Assembly: GCA_024362935.1 (NCBI GenBank)
Contig: JANCRA010000006.1
Location: 34,155,924-34,219,923, forward strand
Origin: Setophaga petechia
Taxonomy: Eukaryota > Chordata > Aves > Passeriformes > Parulidae
Direction: 5' to 3'
DNA: 64,000 nucleotides
The translations under genes were made by a program, and so were the position numbers. Shown here one piece after another: positions 43,716 to 53,221 of this stretch. Each line of letters begins with the position of its first letter. Within the stretch, counting starts at the first letter, position 1. The notes beneath the pieces are model-generated. The model was not told where the DNA came from, made no database searches, and was given only the letters and a program-made list of their open reading frames with translations.

Positions 43716-44589
43716 ATCAGCTGGAATTAATGTGTTAGATGGAAAAATACACTGCAGAAGTGACTGTGCAAGTTGGGATTTTCAACCAAATTATGAAATT
43801 GCAGCTCTCAATTTTTCTAAAATCTTCCAATTGAAAGGTTCTCAAATTCTACTTGCAGCATTAGTTACTACAGGAAAAGCTACTGCATCATTGGAGAGAA
43901 AGGTCCCTTCTACAATAGCTTCTGGAATAACTTTTTTCTACTTTAGTTTCGGAGCTGCTTCAATTTCAGGGTCACATTCCAACTCCAATTCCACGTTCTT
44001 TACAGCGTGAGAGGGAGGATTTTGTTTAACTGGCTGAATGCTGGCTCAGAGCCAGAATGGAGGAGTTTTTGCAAGACAAGGACCATATTCAGCCAATGCA
44101 CAATCCAGCATGCTTGTAATAATGGACAGTGAACACGTTCACAAAGAATGAATTATGGACATACTCAGAATTGGGGGTGGTAAATCCTCAAAAAAGATAC
44201 AAGAAGAAGAGTCATCAGGACTCAGCAAGTTTGTCAGAAAGCTTGGGAGAGTGAGCCATGGGTAGGCCAGACAACCAAGCAAGATGCGTAAAAAATTAGA
44301 TGATCCAATCAGCATTCTATTTTAGATGCGTGAACAGCTAGGATTAAGCAATCATGTATTAGCTAGAGAGACGTGGACAGTAGAGATTTATTATAATATA
44401 GTCTTTTAAAGGATAATAAATTTGGCTTCACTAGATCATATTGGTGATGGTGCGATGTCCGAGACCCTCCGTGCCCCGCAGCCTGTTCCCGCAGGAGGCT
44501 CTGGTGAGCCCCTTGCAGGACGCTCCGCCGTGCACGCAGCCCTTCTCCTGCCCGCCCAGAACGCTCCTGGCACAGCAGGACACAAGCTG

Positions 44590-45515
44590 GCCGGCTCTGG
44601 GCTCAGCACACCCCAAACAGAGGGGCAGGAAGATGCAGCGGCTGTTTTGCAGCCCTGCCCAAGAGAGGTGCGAAGGGTCTCCTCCCTCTGGTCTCGCTTG
44701 GTTGGGTTTCTGACTGGGCCTGAGGCGAGGGCTGCCATTCCTCACTTGTAGGGAGACCACAGCTGCCAGAACCACACCGAGCCTGCAGGCACTGCCCGAC
44801 AATGCTGCAGCCACTGGGACGGTCCTGCCTCTGAGGCTCAGCCACTCCCTGCTGCTGCTGCTGCTGCTTTCAGGCACACCCAGAGCTCACTGTTAGGCCA
44901 CAATGGTCTCTGCTTCTGCCCTCTTCCTGTCCCTGTGTAGGGATGGAGCATTGCTGTGCTTTCAGGAAGCTCTCTGTGAAAAACTTCCAGCATTGCAAGC
45001 TCCTCTGCTCTCCATAGATGCATGCTGTGGAATCCCTCACAGCTGCCTTCAGAGCATCCTCAAGCTGGCTCTTCTAAAACCCAGGCTCCTTGTTCCCTTC
45101 AGCATGCTCAGCACGACCTTCAACTCCATGGTGCTGTGCAACTGGAGCAGCAGCACAGGGACCTTTGCAGCCTGAGCTGCCCTTGTTCCTTTCTGCCCGT
45201 GCAGAGAACACAGCGTGGAAGAGAACGGCAGCAGGGCCCTGCGTGTCCCCGGGCTCAGGGTTTGTGCCACTTCAGCTCCATGGACACGTGGGTAAAGTGA
45301 CAAAGCTAAAACTGTTTATTAAGGGAAGGCAAAGCAAAGGGGTGAACTGGGAGGCAAAAAAGGGGCTGGGCAGGGCCTGGGGGCTGGAGAGAGGGAGGGA
45401 GCTGCCAACAAGGAGGGAGATGCCAGGAGCCCCTGGAGCTCCCCACAGGCTCAGCTGTGACCAACAAGAGCTGTGCCTGGAGTTCCAGCTGAAACCCTGT
45501 GCTCTGCAGGTGGTC
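44590..45515. other. 3' flank of MROH-like gene A
   Basis: GC-rich, frames open on both strands. It would hold the downstream DNA past the poly(A) signal of gene A. I see no further exon. Confidence 0.35.
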
Positions 45516-45520
45516 TCATC

Positions 45521-45526
45521 TTTATT
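45521..45526 (-). terminator. Candidate poly(A) signal overlapping the MROH-A stop codon
   Basis: AATAAA on the minus strand contains the TAA stop. If used, the 3' UTR would be only a few tens of bases. Confidence 0.5.
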
Positions 45527-45664
45527 GGCAACTGGGGGTTGCCCAAGGACATGGGTTCTTCTTAACCTGCAGATGAAGTTCAGCAGATCTTGCCTCAAAC
45601 TTCATCAGCTGGATAACTTGGTTGCTGAAGAAAGGGCACTCGTACTCCTTCAGGGCTTGAAGGG
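45522..45664 (-). CDS. MROH-A terminal exon
   Basis: Acceptor CTTTTTTCCAG. Codes KEYECPFFSNQVIQLMKFEA and ends with TAA, the stop being embedded in AATAAA. Confidence 0.75.
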
Positions 45665-48600
45665 CTGGAAAAAAGAAGCCCAGAGCCACAGTTAGAGGCC
45701 GGATTGCAGGAATCCAGGGAAATACTCCTGCCAGGCAATCTCAGCCGGCTCCTGCTACGGCCAGAAGGGAGCCGGAGACACAGGCTTGGGCCGGAAGGTG
45801 CTGGCCTCGGCTGCCTCTCGTGTCCCTGAAAGCGCTCCGGGCTCTGTCCCCGCCGCCCCTCGTCCGCACAGGGAGCAGAGCCCTCGGCAGCCCGGGCAGG
45901 GATTGTAGCTCCGGAGCCGGGATTTGCAGCTGCCCCCGGCGGCCCTCGCTGGCACCCCCGCGGCTGCCCCCACTCACCCTGACTGAGGACCTGGAGCTCC
46001 TCCTTCTGCCCCACCATGAGCACTCCGGCCAGCCCTGGCAGGACAGAGCCCGTGGCGGCGCCAGGCGGCACAGCTGCCCGACACGGGCGCTGCCACCCTG
46101 CGGTCGCACGCCCTCCTGCCCGGGCAGGGCTCCTGCCGGCCCTGCCGCACGCTGCCGCCCGAGGGCTCGGCTGCGGGAGGGCGGCGGTAGCGCCGAGGGC
46201 GGGCGGGGCTGCAGCGGCCCGGGCGCGGCTCCCGCTGGAGCCGGGGCAGCGGCCGGGCCGGGGGCAGGGAGGGGCGCCGGGCTCGGGGCTCACCCATCAG
46301 CCTGACGGCCGCCTGTCGCAGGGGCCTCTGTGGGCTCTGCAGGTGCGGCAGGGCCCAGCGCAGGTGCTCGGCCGCTCGGCTCTCGTCCTGCAGCAGCTGC
46401 GGGGAGCGGCCGCAGGGAAGGCTCGGCGCGGGCTCTGCCCCTCGGCCGGGCGCTGCCTGCGCCCAGCAGCGGCCGAGCCGGCCCGCACGGCCCGGGGCAG
46501 GGAGCGGCGTGCGGGGCGCAGGCTGGCGGGCCCGGCTGCGGGGCCGGGCAGGGCCACAGCTGCCAGCCCCCCGCACCGAGCACCGGGGGCAGGGCTCGGG
46601 CTCCTGGGCTGTCCTTACCAGGCTGTCGGCGAACTTCATCCGCCGCTCCTTCGTCAGCAGTTCCTCGAGGTCCCTCCTCCTCGGGAAGCGTGCCGCACAA
46701 AGCAGGGCTTGGCCAGAGGCCTGGAGAGCGGCAGAGAGCCGCAGGTGGCACCAGAGCCCAGGGCACGGCGCCCGTGTCCCTGCGCCACGGCCAGGGGAGG
46801 CTGGAGCCCGCCAGGCGCCAGGGCAGAAACCGGCCAAGCCCCTTGCCAGGGATGCGGCAGCGTCACACAAAACCTGACCTTGGCCACCTGCAGGTTCTCA
46901 TCGTGCCAGCGCAAGAATAGAGGGAGCAGGCTCTGGTTCACGATTGTCGTGAGAAGTTCTTCCCCCTCTTCCATTACCAGCTCCATCACCTTGCAGAAGA
47001 GCTGAATGGAGAGCAGCTGCACGTGCTTTTGTTCCGGAAGGAAAGGAAAAGTCCTAAGCACCAACTACTTCAGGCCCATTGGGGCAAAGGCCCAGAACTG
47101 CACAGAACACAAAGTTTCCAGGTAGCCACTGCCCCCTTCTCACCAGCGAGGGCTCTTGGCCGAGCACCATGCGGCCTCTGAGCGCCAGGCGCAGCCTGTC
47201 CCTGCACTGGGTCGGCAGGTGCCTGGATACCACCAGCAGGGCACTGGGACCGTGTTTGCTCAGGTCCAGGCACTCGAGGAGCGGAAAGGCACAGGAGGGC
47301 AGTGACGGGGGAACCGGCCAGCAGGAGCCCAGAGCCTCACAGGGCCGGGCCCAGGCAGCAGCAGCAGCACAGGGCGCAGGCAGCGTGCCAGGCAGCTGCA
47401 GCTACGAGAGGCCCGAGAGCTGGGAGGCAGCTCAGCCAGGCAGCGCTGGACACCCGGCTCACCTCCACAAAGAAGGCCAGGGCAGGCAAATGCCAGCAGG
47501 TCTGTTTCCCCATGAGCAGGCTTAGCAGGTGCAAGGCAATGTAGGGACACAAGGGGCTCAAGCCACGGCACATCTCCCTGGCAGGGGAAAAAGGCACCAA
47601 GGCCCTGAGCCTCCCAGGGTGGGCAAACCTCTCCCAGGAGTGACTCACAGAGGTCTGATCTTTCCCCAGCGCTCTGCAAGTGCATATGAGCCCCTTGGGA
47701 GGCAGCTGCTCCTGGGCATCCTCCTCTCCCAGCCCTTTGCAGTCTGCTCGGCCCTCCCTCGGTTACGACCCCGGGGACTGTGTGGGGCACTGCAGGCACA
47801 GGGCACAAATGCTGGCAGTGGTGGCAGGAGTAAGGGATGTCACCTGGCCAGCAGACCCGCTGCATAGTGCTGGGTGTCTGCACAGAGCAGGGTGTCGCAG
47901 AGCTGCTTGTGCTCTGAAGCCAGCAGATTCTTGCCAAAGCCCAGGCAGGAGAGCAGAGCCTTCATGGTCTGCGCTGCAAACCTGCCTGCCAAGCAAAGGC
48001 CAGGTCATTCTGGGAGCGCTGGCCCTGGCCACGAGGGCATGGGAAGGACGGGGTGCCTGGTACCTGTTGGGGTGGCTGGGAAGGCTGTGTTCCTCCAGGC
48101 ACGCTCTCCAGAAGCTCCGGGTCTCAACGTCCCCTGGCATCTGCTCTGTGGCGGTGACAATTTGCAAGAACAGAGCCACGAACAGTTGGGGAGAATGAAG
48201 CAGAATGGCATAGTGCCACTCGGACATGGGGGCAATCCTCCACATTGTCAGAGTTGCCTGCAAGAGACAAAGTAGCCCGAGACAGCGCTCAGTGCCAGGG
48301 TGTCCATGAGGCAGGGCCCGAGGGGAGACGCAGGGGGAGCACCCGGCCTGCTGCCCCTGAGCCTGCCCCTAGGCCAGCTTTGAGCCCAGGCAGGGAGCTG
48401 CAGGCTGGGGAGAGCAGGGAGAGCTGCTGGAGAGGCGACCGGGAGGGCGAGCAAAGGCCAGCTCCAGAAACTCACAGCCAGGGCAAGGACGGCCTTGTTG
48501 TCCCCCCAGGAGAAGCTGCTGTAGGGTGGCTGCTCCTCCATGGCAGAGAGCAGCGCTGGAAGCACCTCCTGGGCGGCCACTCTCGACGTGCCCATGGCTC

Positions 48601-49720
48601 TCCACATCAGCACGGTGGCTCTGTGGGAGCAGAGCTGTGTGTCAGCAGCGTGCCGCGTGCAGCTGCGTGGGGCCGGGTGACAGAGCCTCGGTGCCCTGAG
48701 GAGCAGGGAGGGAGCATGGCAGAGGCTCAGGAAACAGAAAGGCCCGAGTTTCCCGCAGCTCTCCATCTGTCTGGCAGAGCCCGCTGGACAGGCTGTACAG
48801 GGCGAGGGGCCCTGTGGGCCGGTGAGCCCCGAGCTCTCGAGGCAGTTGTGCCCCGTACCTGCCACACGTTGGGGCACAGCGCAGAAGGCTCATCACCACT
48901 TGAGCAGGGTGTTCTTCAATCAGGCTCAGAATCTCCGTTTGCAGCCCGGCATCCACGGTGACACAGGACGCCAGTCTCTGGAAAATGTCCCTGACCGTGG
49001 CCAGCACCTGGAGGAGGCAGCATGGGAAAGACTTGGAGTGCTGTCCAAGGCAGACACTTGGCCAGCTTCCCCCAAAAAGTGCTTGCCTTCCCACACCAGT
49101 GTGATGGCCTCAAAGGCTGAGGGGGTCCAGCATATGTAGCTTGAGGGGCCACATGATCCTGGGAGACCTTCAGCCCTGGCCCCATGCTGCTTACCTGCTG
49201 TGGAGAAGCAGCACGCTTCTGGAAAACCTCCAGAGTGGGTGCAGGAGTCCCGGTCAGTGTGGGCCTGGCCTGAGTCTCTGGCATGCCCTGAGCCTGGGTG
49301 TCAGTGGTGGCCATGCCCTCAGTCAGGGCCATGTCAGCCTCCGCCCTGCCCTCAGCCGTGTCCTGCTCAGAGGCTGCTGCGAGCTCTGAGGACGGTGAGC
49401 TGGCAGCAGGCTCTGCCCGCAGCTGGCCAGGCCTGGAGTCGGGCTGGGCCGTGCCCTTGGTGTTGATGCCGCCGGTCTTTGTGCAGCCAAGGTGCAGGAG
49501 CCTCCGCAGTGTCTGCAGCAGAAGGGCGGGAAGAGAGGAACGTTCCATGGCCTGCTCCAAGCGCGGGACTCGGCTGGGCAGTGCCAGCAGGCCCGGCCCA
49601 GGTGGGGACGGCCGCAGGTACCTGCGCTGCTCTGCAGAAGAGGCCAAAGGTGGATTCCTGCTCTTGAGACCAGTCCTTGGCTGCATCAGGCAAAGAGTGA
49701 GCGTAGCCAGAGCTGAGGGG
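45522..49720 (-). CDS. MROH-like gene A (maestro HEAT-like repeat protein), 3' part, 13 exons
   Basis: Exons on the minus strand: 49720-49622, 49512-49195, 49007-48859, 48620-48476, 48257-48064, 47981-47844, 47577-47463, 47272-47144, 47025-46879, 46720-46619, 46396-46294, 46034-45978, 45664-45522. All junctions have AG/GT, the phases agree, and the sum is 1839 nt (612 codons plus stop). The protein is a chain of helix pairs as in HEAT-repeat proteins of the maestro family, large in birds; the molecular role of these members is not established. The order of segments (FGLFCRAAQ, CLDLSKHGPSALLVVSRHL, ESRAAEHLRWALPHLQSP) is shared with gene B. Compared with B it lacks one 59-codon exon. The 5' end is uncertain: an acidic stretch at 49.85-50.2 kb may be an earlier exon. 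Confidence 0.75.
45978..46034 (-). CDS. MROH-A exon (57 nt)
   Basis: Acceptor CTGTCCTGCCAG, donor GTGAGT. Codes VLMVGQKEELQVLSQ; gene B has a 57-nt exon in the same place. Confidence 0.8.
46294..46396 (-). CDS. MROH-A exon
   Basis: 103 nt, acceptor CCCCGCAG, donor GTGAGC. Codes SRAAEHLRWALPHLQSPQRP and LRQAAVRLM. Confidence 0.87.
46619..46720 (-). CDS. MROH-A exon (34 codons)
   Basis: Phase 0/0, acceptor GCTCTCCAG, donor GTAAGG. Codes LCAARFPRRRDLEELLTKE; same length as the equivalent exon in gene B. Confidence 0.85.
46879..47025 (-). CDS. MROH-A exon (49 codons), possibly longer with a premature stop
   Basis: Codes LLSIQLFCKVMELVMEEGEE and LLPLFLRWHDENLQVAK; donor GTCAGG. By comparison with gene B the frame should extend upstream through a GLKxLxLR segment, where A has TAG at 47065-47067. 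Using the AAAAG at 47026 as acceptor avoids the stop; it is not certain the cell does. Confidence 0.65.
47144..47272 (-). CDS. MROH-A exon (43 codons)
   Basis: Phase 0/0; the long pyrimidine tract TTTCCGCTCCTCGAG precedes it, donor GTGAGA. Codes CLDLSKHGPSALLVVSRHLP. The first 20 bases of its downstream intron resemble the DNA just inside the ERV-2 LTR border in gene B. Confidence 0.78.
47463..47577 (-). CDS. MROH-A exon
   Basis: 115 nt, acceptor CCCTGCCAG, donor GTGAGC. Codes EMCRGLSPLCPYIALHLLS and WHLPALAFFVE. Confidence 0.8.
47844..47981 (-). CDS. MROH-A exon
   Basis: 138 nt, acceptor GGCAGGCAG, donor GTGACA. Codes AAQTMKALLSCLGFGKNLLA and LCDTLLCADTQHYAAGLLA. Confidence 0.8.
48064..48257 (-). 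CDS. MROH-A exon
   Basis: 194 nt, acceptor CTTGCAG, donor GTACCA. Codes ATLTMWRIAPMSEWHYAILL and FLQIVTATEQMPGDVETRS. Confidence 0.82.
48476..48620 (-). CDS. MROH-A exon
   Basis: 145 nt, acceptor GCTCCCACAG, donor GTGAGT. Codes VLMWRAMGTSRVAAQEVLPA and PPYSSFSWGDNKAVLALA. Confidence 0.82.
48859..49007 (-). CDS. MROH-A exon
   Basis: 149 nt, acceptor CCTCCTCCAG, donor GTACGG. Codes ATVRDIFQRLASCVTVD and EEHPAQVVMSLLRCAPTC, typical HEAT-like helices of this family. Confidence 0.82.
49195..49512 (-). CDS. MROH-A exon (106 codons), low-complexity linker
   Basis: Phase 0/0, acceptor CTGCTGCAG, donor GTAAGC. After LRRLLHLG it is a Thr/Ala/Glu-rich linker with several imperfect MxxTxx repeats, unlike the helical exons around it. 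Confidence 0.7.
49622..49720 (-). CDS. MROH-A exon (33 codons)
   Basis: Phase 0/0, acceptor CTCTCCCGCAG, donor GTACCT. Codes AAKDWSQEQESTFGLFCRAAQ in part, a conserved start segment of this family. Confidence 0.75.
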
Positions 49721-49849
49721 CTGCGGGAGAGACCGGAGAACACAGCCCAGCCCTGCGCTGCCCAGGCAGGGAGAGCCCCGGCATGCTGCAGGGGGATGGA
49801 GCACGGCCACTGCGCATGTCTGCCCAACCCCTCTTCTGTCTTGTCCGTG

Positions 49850-50200
49850 GGCAATTCCCCAGGGGATGGCATGGCATGGCATGGGGCCAAGTTGGGTGCA
49901 GGCTCTAGCCCTGCAGCCCAGCTCTGCCACTCATCCTCCTGCGGTGGATGGAATGGCACCACCTCTTCAGTCTCCAGTGCTGGGGCAGCTCCAGGGCCTT
50001 CTTCCTCCTCCTCCACCCAGTCCAGCTTGGGCACTCTCGGGGGTCTCTGCTCTATGTGAGTGCCTGGAGCTACTTGCAGGAGAGATGGCTTGGGAAAGCT
50101 CCGGGGCACCAAGTCCCACACTCTGCCCTTGAGGGCAGCTGCAGAATAGAAGCCGCAGAAGGCCACGGGTAACCGAGTACTGTGCTCTGGCCTTGAGCTC
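49850..50200 (-). CDS. Possible upstream exon of MROH-like gene A, acidic
   Basis: An open minus-strand frame codes PRVPKLDWVEEEEEGPG and EEVVPFHPPQEDEWQSW. The bias looks coding, but I could not fix a donor in the right phase or an ATG (the frame opens at a GTG). Treat as a candidate. Confidence 0.35.
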
Positions 50201-50229
50201 AGCTGCAGGAACAACGCCACAGAAAAGCC

Positions 50230-51430
50230 CCGGGTAAGACAGGAACGAGTGCGCTGTGCGGGGGCTCCTCACGGCACCGCTCTGTCCCATTATGCCCCGT
50301 TGCATGTTCCCAGCACCTGGGCAAGCTTCTATTTCCCACGTATCAAAAAGGGGCCTTGGACACCGGGTTCCGTTCCATGGCACACTGACTGTGCTGCAGC
50401 GTGTCACCCACGGCCCTTGCACACACTGTCTCCTGCCCTGGGGCCGCCCCCAGCCCAGCCAAAGTGGCCCAGGCAGGAAGGAATGCCTGGCCCCAGGTGT
50501 CTGAGACAGCCCGCAAAAGACCTTTAGGAAGGGCTCAGACCATCAGCAAACACCGCCCGGCTCTGTGGGCTCAGTCCTATCCCCATATCTTTCCCTGACA
50601 GCATTTGAATTTCTAAATGAGAATCATTTGAAGGGAGGGGGTTTACATTTTCCATTTCAGAGAAGCCTTCTTCCTTCCTGAGCAGACACCTCTCTCTTCA
50701 AACCAAGACACTTGTTTATCATCTTGCAGATGCGCAGTTGCTGGGCAGCCCCGTTCTACACCAGGGACCTGGAGAACCATTCCCAGCAACTGGGAAAATC
50801 CTGCGGGGTCCATCCACCCATAGAAGAGGTCTCCAAATTTGCCCGGAAAGTGGGTCCAGCTTTTATAGGCCAAAAAGAGCAAGTCCAAGTGACTCGATGA
50901 TATTTTTAGCCCAGATAGCCCTGCAGCTGAAGGCACACTTCACAATCAGCAGGGGACACAGCTAGACCAAAGCCCAGATCTCTTCCAGGAGCCTTTCTCC
51001 TCAAACATCCTTCAAACGAGCCTCCATTCAAGTCAGCTGGGAAAGTTTCTTCCAATGATACATGCTGGCACATAACTAGACAGGGTTATGTGAAAGATTC
51101 TAAAGCAGCAGCTCTGGAGTCAAAGAGCCAGCACTAAGAGTCCTTGTCATGTCTTTGTAGCTAAATCCCACTTCGAGGGAGTGGAAGGAGTTTGGAACGA
51201 GCTAGAGAGCGGAGCTCTGAGTTTTTAGATGATGCCATTGCTTTTTCTTCTCTTCTACATAGACAGGAAGAGTGAGTTTGGCTCACATCTCCACCACATG
51301 GCTCACAGGGCCGCAGAACTTGTAGTTACAAGAGCTTTGAAGGATTCTTGGCTAAGAAGACACGGGCAAGAAGGACATTTCTGTTTTGGAGCCAATCCTT
51401 CAATATTTCATCTTACAGACTCATGCTCTC
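50230..51430. other. Region without recognised gene
   Basis: Upstream flank of gene A; mixed composition, no domain or repeat that I can name. Confidence 0.35.
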
Positions 51431-51449
51431 GGGGTCTCTAGCTGGTCAG

Positions 51450-52260
51450 AGTGACCCCAAGATAAGTTAGAAAGTCTCTTTTCCCAGCCCGGCGGTGGAA
51501 GAAGGAGTCAGAGCTCTTTGTTTCTCGGTCTCAAGGTTGGTTATTGTATCTTATCTATAAATATCTTTCTCCTGTCCTGCCGAGGTCCGCTCAGCAAGAC
51601 AGTCTAAGGCGCTCTGCCTCCCCCGGGGCGCTGTTATCTTTTATACTAAAAACAACGACGTGTACAATATTTACAATTGCCTTCCAATACCTATCGTCTA
51701 CGTTAGACAATGAGCTTCTACTCTAAACCAATCTAACAGTGCCAACATCACAGCAGAAGATGGAGGCCAAGAAGAAGAAGGAGAAAAGCTGGACATGTCC
51801 ATATTCCTCCATCTTGCCCCCTGAAGCCCCATTCTGAAAACCCCAAAAATCTATTTTCCCACTCTGTGATAAATTCACTATCATTCTACTTAAACTTTTG
51901 TGGCTTGTCATTCTTCATACAAGGTTGGTCATTGTTTTTTCCAAGGGCTATATCAAAGGCACAGGAGTCTTGGGATCTGTGCCAAGGCCTCTGAGCCTTC
52001 TGACAAGGTCTCGAGTCCTGCAGGGCAGCCAGAGGAATTTCCTGCGTTCCCACATCATGCTACAGTGTAAGCTTCCTTAGCCAATCATGTTATGACACAC
52101 AAACCTTCAGCACTGCATCCGCAACTTCTTGTTTACCATTGGAACTACTTTTTTTTCTAGATCTTGACCTCTAAAACTCTAAACTTTCCTCCCCTGCAAC
52201 TTTCCTCCCCGTGTCTCTGCTATCAACTCGAAATCCGCATTCTCGCTTCTAGCACCTAAG
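51450..52260 (-). repeat. Probable LTR or LTR-derived repeat (minus sense)
   Basis: The minus strand has GTATAAAAGAT near 51638-51648 with GC-rich DNA just downstream of it (CGCCCCGGGGGAGG), as at an ERV transcription start. The A/T-rich flank up to about 52.25 kb would be U3. No internal region adjoins. Ends are approximate. Confidence 0.45.
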
Positions 52261-52439
52261 TTTGGAAGCCCTTTCCAAGGTCTCAGATCAAATCCTGTGT
52301 TTAATTCTAAGCTTTGCGGACAAGACCAAAGGTCTGAGATTTCCCTGCATTTGGGTTTCCAACACCACTGATGCTGTTAGTTCCAGCATGCCCAGGATCC
52401 CTCTTGCAAGTCAACTCTGGCAGGAACAAGGCGGCTGCC

Positions 52440-52830
52440 AGGGGGCTGCTTGTGGCCTCTGAGAGCCCATTGCTCAGGGCTTGCCAGTGCCCCAGCCCCT
52501 CAGGCTCTGCCCCAGCCTGGCCAGGCTGCCTGGCAGCAGCAGCGCTGCAGCCCCACAGCAGCTGCAGAGCAGCCCCATGCAGGGGCACCTGGGAGCCCTC
52601 AGCAAGGCAGCCAGCAGCACACGGGCAGGAGGACATGGATGGCGCTTCCTGCCTGGCACAGGGCTTGTGGCCATCTCCAGGCACCGCTCTGGCAGGGACC
52701 CCGCAGCTCCGGCCCCTGCCCAGCCGCTCTGTGGGCAGCACAAAGGCTTCAGCAGAAGCACCAAAGGCCAAAGGGCTTTTGGCCACTTCCCCTTGCCCAC
52801 TGCACACCTGGGCACCTGGCTGAGCACAAG
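52440..52830. other. GC-rich block, open on both strands, no gene recognised
   Basis: Frames of 120-166 codons exist in four frames at once, which points to composition and not coding. It lies between the LTR-like repeat and the 3' end of gene B. Confidence 0.35.
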
Positions 52831-53021
52831 CACCCTTTTCCCCCTCCTCCCCTATTCCCTGTGCACCCTGGGCAGCAAAGAAAATCTCCTGGGAGTGTGT
52901 ATATTATAACACGGTCTATATTTACAAAGGGTGAGAAATAGAATGGAAGAAAAGAAAAATCTGAAAGAAAAGTAAACATCCCCACTGGCTCAGGCTGCGC
53001 CAGCAAAGAGACCCTCCCGCA

Positions 53022-53221
53022 TCATCTCTCTACAGAGCTCAGGCAGTGCAACCAGCCGAGCCGCAACAGACGAGGCCGAGTGATCCATGCCCTGTGCAGC
53101 TGATCGTGCAGCCTCTGGAAGATGGAATATCGCCCTCGCTGTGTTGCTCGGAGGACATGCAGTGTTTCATGTGCCAGCCCTGACACGGCACTGCTCACGT
53201 CCTCCGTCAGGCGTTCCAGGG
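53022..53221 (-). CDS. MROH-B terminal exon
   Basis: Acceptor CTCTTGCAG. Codes ALERLTEDVSSAVSGLAHET and ends in TGA. It is unlike the last exon of gene A after the first few residues, so the two C-termini differ. Confidence 0.8.

Larger units (their letters stand above)
42533..44578 (-). repeat. Right arm of inverted repeat IR1
   Basis: Reverse copy of 5517-7585, 2.05 kb, with scattered substitutions and small indels. On the plus strand it has the LTR-like segment (42533-43195) first, then the gag segment on the minus strand. Confidence 0.85.

Noticed and set aside
45974..47005. Long frames on both strands in the GC-rich 46-47 kb part
   Set aside because: High GC makes stops rare; MROH exons with conserved phases explain the coding signal on the minus strand only.
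48916..50220. 434-codon minus-strand frame as a single protein
   Set aside because: It starts at GTG and crosses at least three introns with good splice sites; the true exons inside it change frame.
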